64,000 nucleotides of DNA from Curtobacterium salicis (GTDB lineage Bacteria; Actinomycetota; Actinomycetes; Actinomycetales; Microbacteriaceae). Positions within the stretch are counted from its first letter, which is position 1. Each line of letters starts with the position of its first letter. The position numbers and the translations under genes are program-made. The stretch covers positions 1 to 64,000 of the forward strand of contig NZ_JAAOYO010000001.1 of assembly GCF_011759505.1 (NCBI RefSeq). Direction: 5' to 3'. A model generated the notes under the pieces. The model did no database searches. It was not told the DNA's origin and worked only from the letters and a program-made list of their open reading frames with translations. Shown one piece after another: positions 62,496-64,000 of this stretch.

Positions 62496-63947
62496 GTGCG
62501 AGTCTGGCCGACGTGGGAGCGATACCGAGTCGTGGGTGGAAGAGACGATGGTGTGTGGCCCGTCCCTTTCAGGCAGCCGGCGGACGGTCGCTCTCTGTAC
62601 GAGCGCGCGGATGTGCCGTTCGTCCTGGATCCGTGCGGAGCGTTTGACCCCGACCTCAACGCGTTCTGGACTTCAGGTTCGACCCTGCTTGCATCCACCA
62701 CGTTGACGTTGTACGCACACCATCTCGCGCGGTTCCTCGACTTCGTGTGGCACGCTCGATCGCTCCCGCACGATCGGCGCAACTGGCGAGCGGTCCGACA
62801 CGAAGATCGACTGGCATACAACTACTGGCGCAACGAAGACCCTGATGGTCCGCGGATCGCGGCGAGCACCTGGAACAACGAAGTGACCGCCGTCGCACAG
62901 TTCTACGCGTTCCAACATTCGATCGGGAACCTTGCTGAGACGCCCATACGCCTGATCCCACCAGCAAAGCGCCCTCGAATCGGTCAGCATCTGCGTACCG
63001 CGGATCGGCCAGCGGAACTCCGCAGGACCAAACTTCCAACGGCGCCATGGCTGACGCCCGCGGAGTATCGATCCTGGCGGGACGTCGGCGTAAGAGGCTA
63101 TGGATCGAACGGCCATCGTGACCCCTCGTCTCGCAGCCGGCAGACCGCTCGTAACGCCGCCTTCGCGGACCTCATGTTCGGTGTCGGGTTTCGGCTCACT
63201 GAACAGGCGTCCCTTCTCCTATCGGAGATCCCCCGTTCGGACGCCTCCAGCATGTATTCGAGGCTCGCAGTGCCGGACTCGGTAACGAAGAACCGCTCCG
63301 GGCGCGAAGTTCTCGTTGCGGAGCGCGCGCTGCGGGTCGTGGACCTGTACGTCCGAAGCGATCGATCGGACGCCGTGCAGTCGGCCCAAGAGACGTCGTC
63401 GTACACCACCGTTCGCGACAAGCTCATGCTGGACGACGACGGAACCTTCCGCAGCGCTTCGGGTCGGCGAGTTCGCTCAACGGACGCGAGTCCTGGCGAG
63501 CGTTTGCGGCTGTACCGGGTCACTCCGCGTGGACTCGAACCCGCAGCGCTCTGGCTGCGTGCCGACGGGTTGCCGATGCGCCCGCGAACCTGGCAAGGCG
63601 TCTTCATCGCCGCAAACACAAGGGTGAAACGGCTCGGCCTCGACATCGAGTGCAACCCTCACAAGCTCCGGCACTCATGGGCGACGATTACCCTCGCTCA
63701 GCTCCAGCGGCGTTACAACAGCTTGCGGGGCGAAGCTGCTCCTGCGGCCATGATCGGGGACCCCCTGAACTGGGTGAGCAGACGACTGGGGCATCGAAGG
63801 ATTGAAACCACCATGGTGTACATCCACAACCTTGCCGAGCTCGAAGCCGAGACGATACTGCGGCTGATCCCCGACACCGAGGATCTCGTCGCGACGCCGC
63901 CCGGGCGCGAGATCAGCTTTGACAGCCTTGGGACCCGACTTGGATAG
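62496..63947 (+). CDS. Tyrosine recombinase / integrase of the comM element
   Basis: A 483-residue site-specific recombinase. A core-binding domain covers about 60-160 (LLASTTLTLYAHHLARFLDFVW), and the catalytic domain has Arg233 (GFRLTEQASLL), Lys265 (TKNRSGREV), His389-x-x-Arg392 (HKLRHSWAT), His433 (RRLGHRRIETT) and Tyr442. All six catalytic residues are present, so it is probably active. The GTG at 62496 is 6 bases after TACGAT (62484-62489); a GTG at 62475 would overlap the comM remnant stop. The long N-terminus resembles recombinases of multi-recombinase elements such as Tn554-like or recombinase-in-trio elements. A second gene begins 11 bases after its stop. Confidence 0.9.
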   Translation: MRVWPTWERYRVVGGRDDGVWPVPFRQPADGRSLYERADVPFVLDPCGAFDPDLNAFWTSGSTLLASTTLTLYAHHLARFLDFVWHARSLPHDRRNWRAVRHEDRLAYNYWRNEDPDGPRIAASTWNNEVTAVAQFYAFQHSIGNLAETPIRLIPPAKRPRIGQHLRTADRPAELRRTKLPTAPWLTPAEYRSWRDVGVRGYGSNGHRDPSSRSRQTARNAAFADLMFGVGFRLTEQASLLLSEIPRSDASSMYSRLAVPDSVTKNRSGREVLVAERALRVVDLYVRSDRSDAVQSAQETSSYTTVRDKLMLDDDGTFRSASGRRVRSTDASPGERLRLYRVTPRGLEPAALWLRADGLPMRPRTWQGVFIAANTRVKRLGLDIECNPHKLRHSWATITLAQLQRRYNSLRGEAAPAAMIGDPLNWVSRRLGHRRIETTMVYIHNLAELEAETILRLIPDTEDLVATPPGREISFDSLGTRLG

Positions 63948-63957
63948 GCCGGAACAG

Positions 63958-64000
63958 GTGAACGCAGCGACTTTGTACGAGCTGCCGGTGAGGATCATCG
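63958..64000 (+). CDS. Start of a second element gene (partial)
   Basis: A GTG at 63958, 11 bases after the integrase stop, opens a frame (V-N-A-A-T-L-Y-E-L-P-V-R-I-I) running off the window end. Close spacing suggests co-transcription with the integrase; a second recombinase would fit Tn554-like or trio elements. Too short to identify. Confidence 0.5.
   Translation, partial: MNAATLYELPVRII

Larger units (their letters stand above)
62455..64000. mobile_element. Integrative element inserted in comM (left end only)
   Basis: The comM match stops near 62455 and the sequence after it has visibly more A/T and different codon use than the neighbouring housekeeping genes. The first genes in it are a tyrosine recombinase with all catalytic residues and the start of another gene. 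The right end, cargo and repeated target site are outside the window. The exact boundary may be off by about 10 bases. Confidence 0.82.

Overview
This is one continuous stretch of a very GC-rich actinobacterial chromosome. The ribosomal-protein/SRP neighbourhood, the Lsr2 protein, frequent GTG starts, and -10-like hexamers placed 6-9 bases before start codons all point to Actinomycetota. Overall the gene content resembles Microbacteriaceae (Curtobacterium or a close relative); the genus is an inference from gene content, not a database result. Genes are tightly packed: no gap exceeds about 270 bases, the longest being 50084-50351.

Layout. 1-2763: 3' end of a 5S rRNA with terminator, gltX, a thioredoxin-reductase-like flavoprotein, tRNA-Gln(CUG). 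2868-7965: zinc-ribbon protein, a sugar ABC importer (binding protein and two permeases) with a LacI-family repressor and a perfect operator over the -35. 8026-9828: metallo-hydrolase, DUF72 protein, two tandem tRNA-Glu(CUC). 9844-18199: an alpha-1,6-mannan utilisation locus. It has a secreted GH76 with a CBM-like domain broken by one TAA codon, then GH125, an ABC importer, a cytoplasmic GH76 and a GntR/LacI-hybrid regulator. 18319-21357: two crcB fluoride channels, a histidine phosphatase, GNAT and FUSC proteins. 21505-28025: leuC-leuD-murA-plsC-gpsA-ddl. 28053-33360: 27-bp tandem repeats, DUF3515 lipoprotein, thiL, rsmD, recG, coaD. 33429-46790: the conserved yceD-rpmF-rnc-mutM-smc / ftsY / ffh block, with a manganese-riboswitch-controlled terC, a GT87-like membrane protein, and a PadR/membrane-protein pair. 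46888-52659: reverse-strand genes comprising a four-gene TPR/AAA+ ATPase/membrane cluster and a YbdK-type ligase, followed by a forward-strand FadH-like reductase. These separate ffh from rpsP. 55053-61417: rpsP-khpA-rimM-trmD, map, rplS, lepB-rnhB, DUF2469, lsr2, yraN. 61414-64000: comM cut off in the middle by an integrative element that encodes a complete tyrosine recombinase and the start of a second gene at the window edge.

How the parts work together. Both sugar transporters lack an ATPase gene, so they presumably share an ATPase encoded elsewhere. In the mannan locus, oligosaccharides would be imported and trimmed inside the cell by GH76 and GH125, but the cell's own secreted endo-mannanase appears dead. 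The housekeeping block supplies translation, SRP targeting, signal peptidase, chromosome organisation and cell-wall precursors.

The most unusual items are the comM-disrupting recombinase element, the TPR/AAA+ membrane cluster of unknown function, the nonsense-mutated mannanase, and a dispersed family of palindromic terminators with fixed ends and centre but covarying inner stems.
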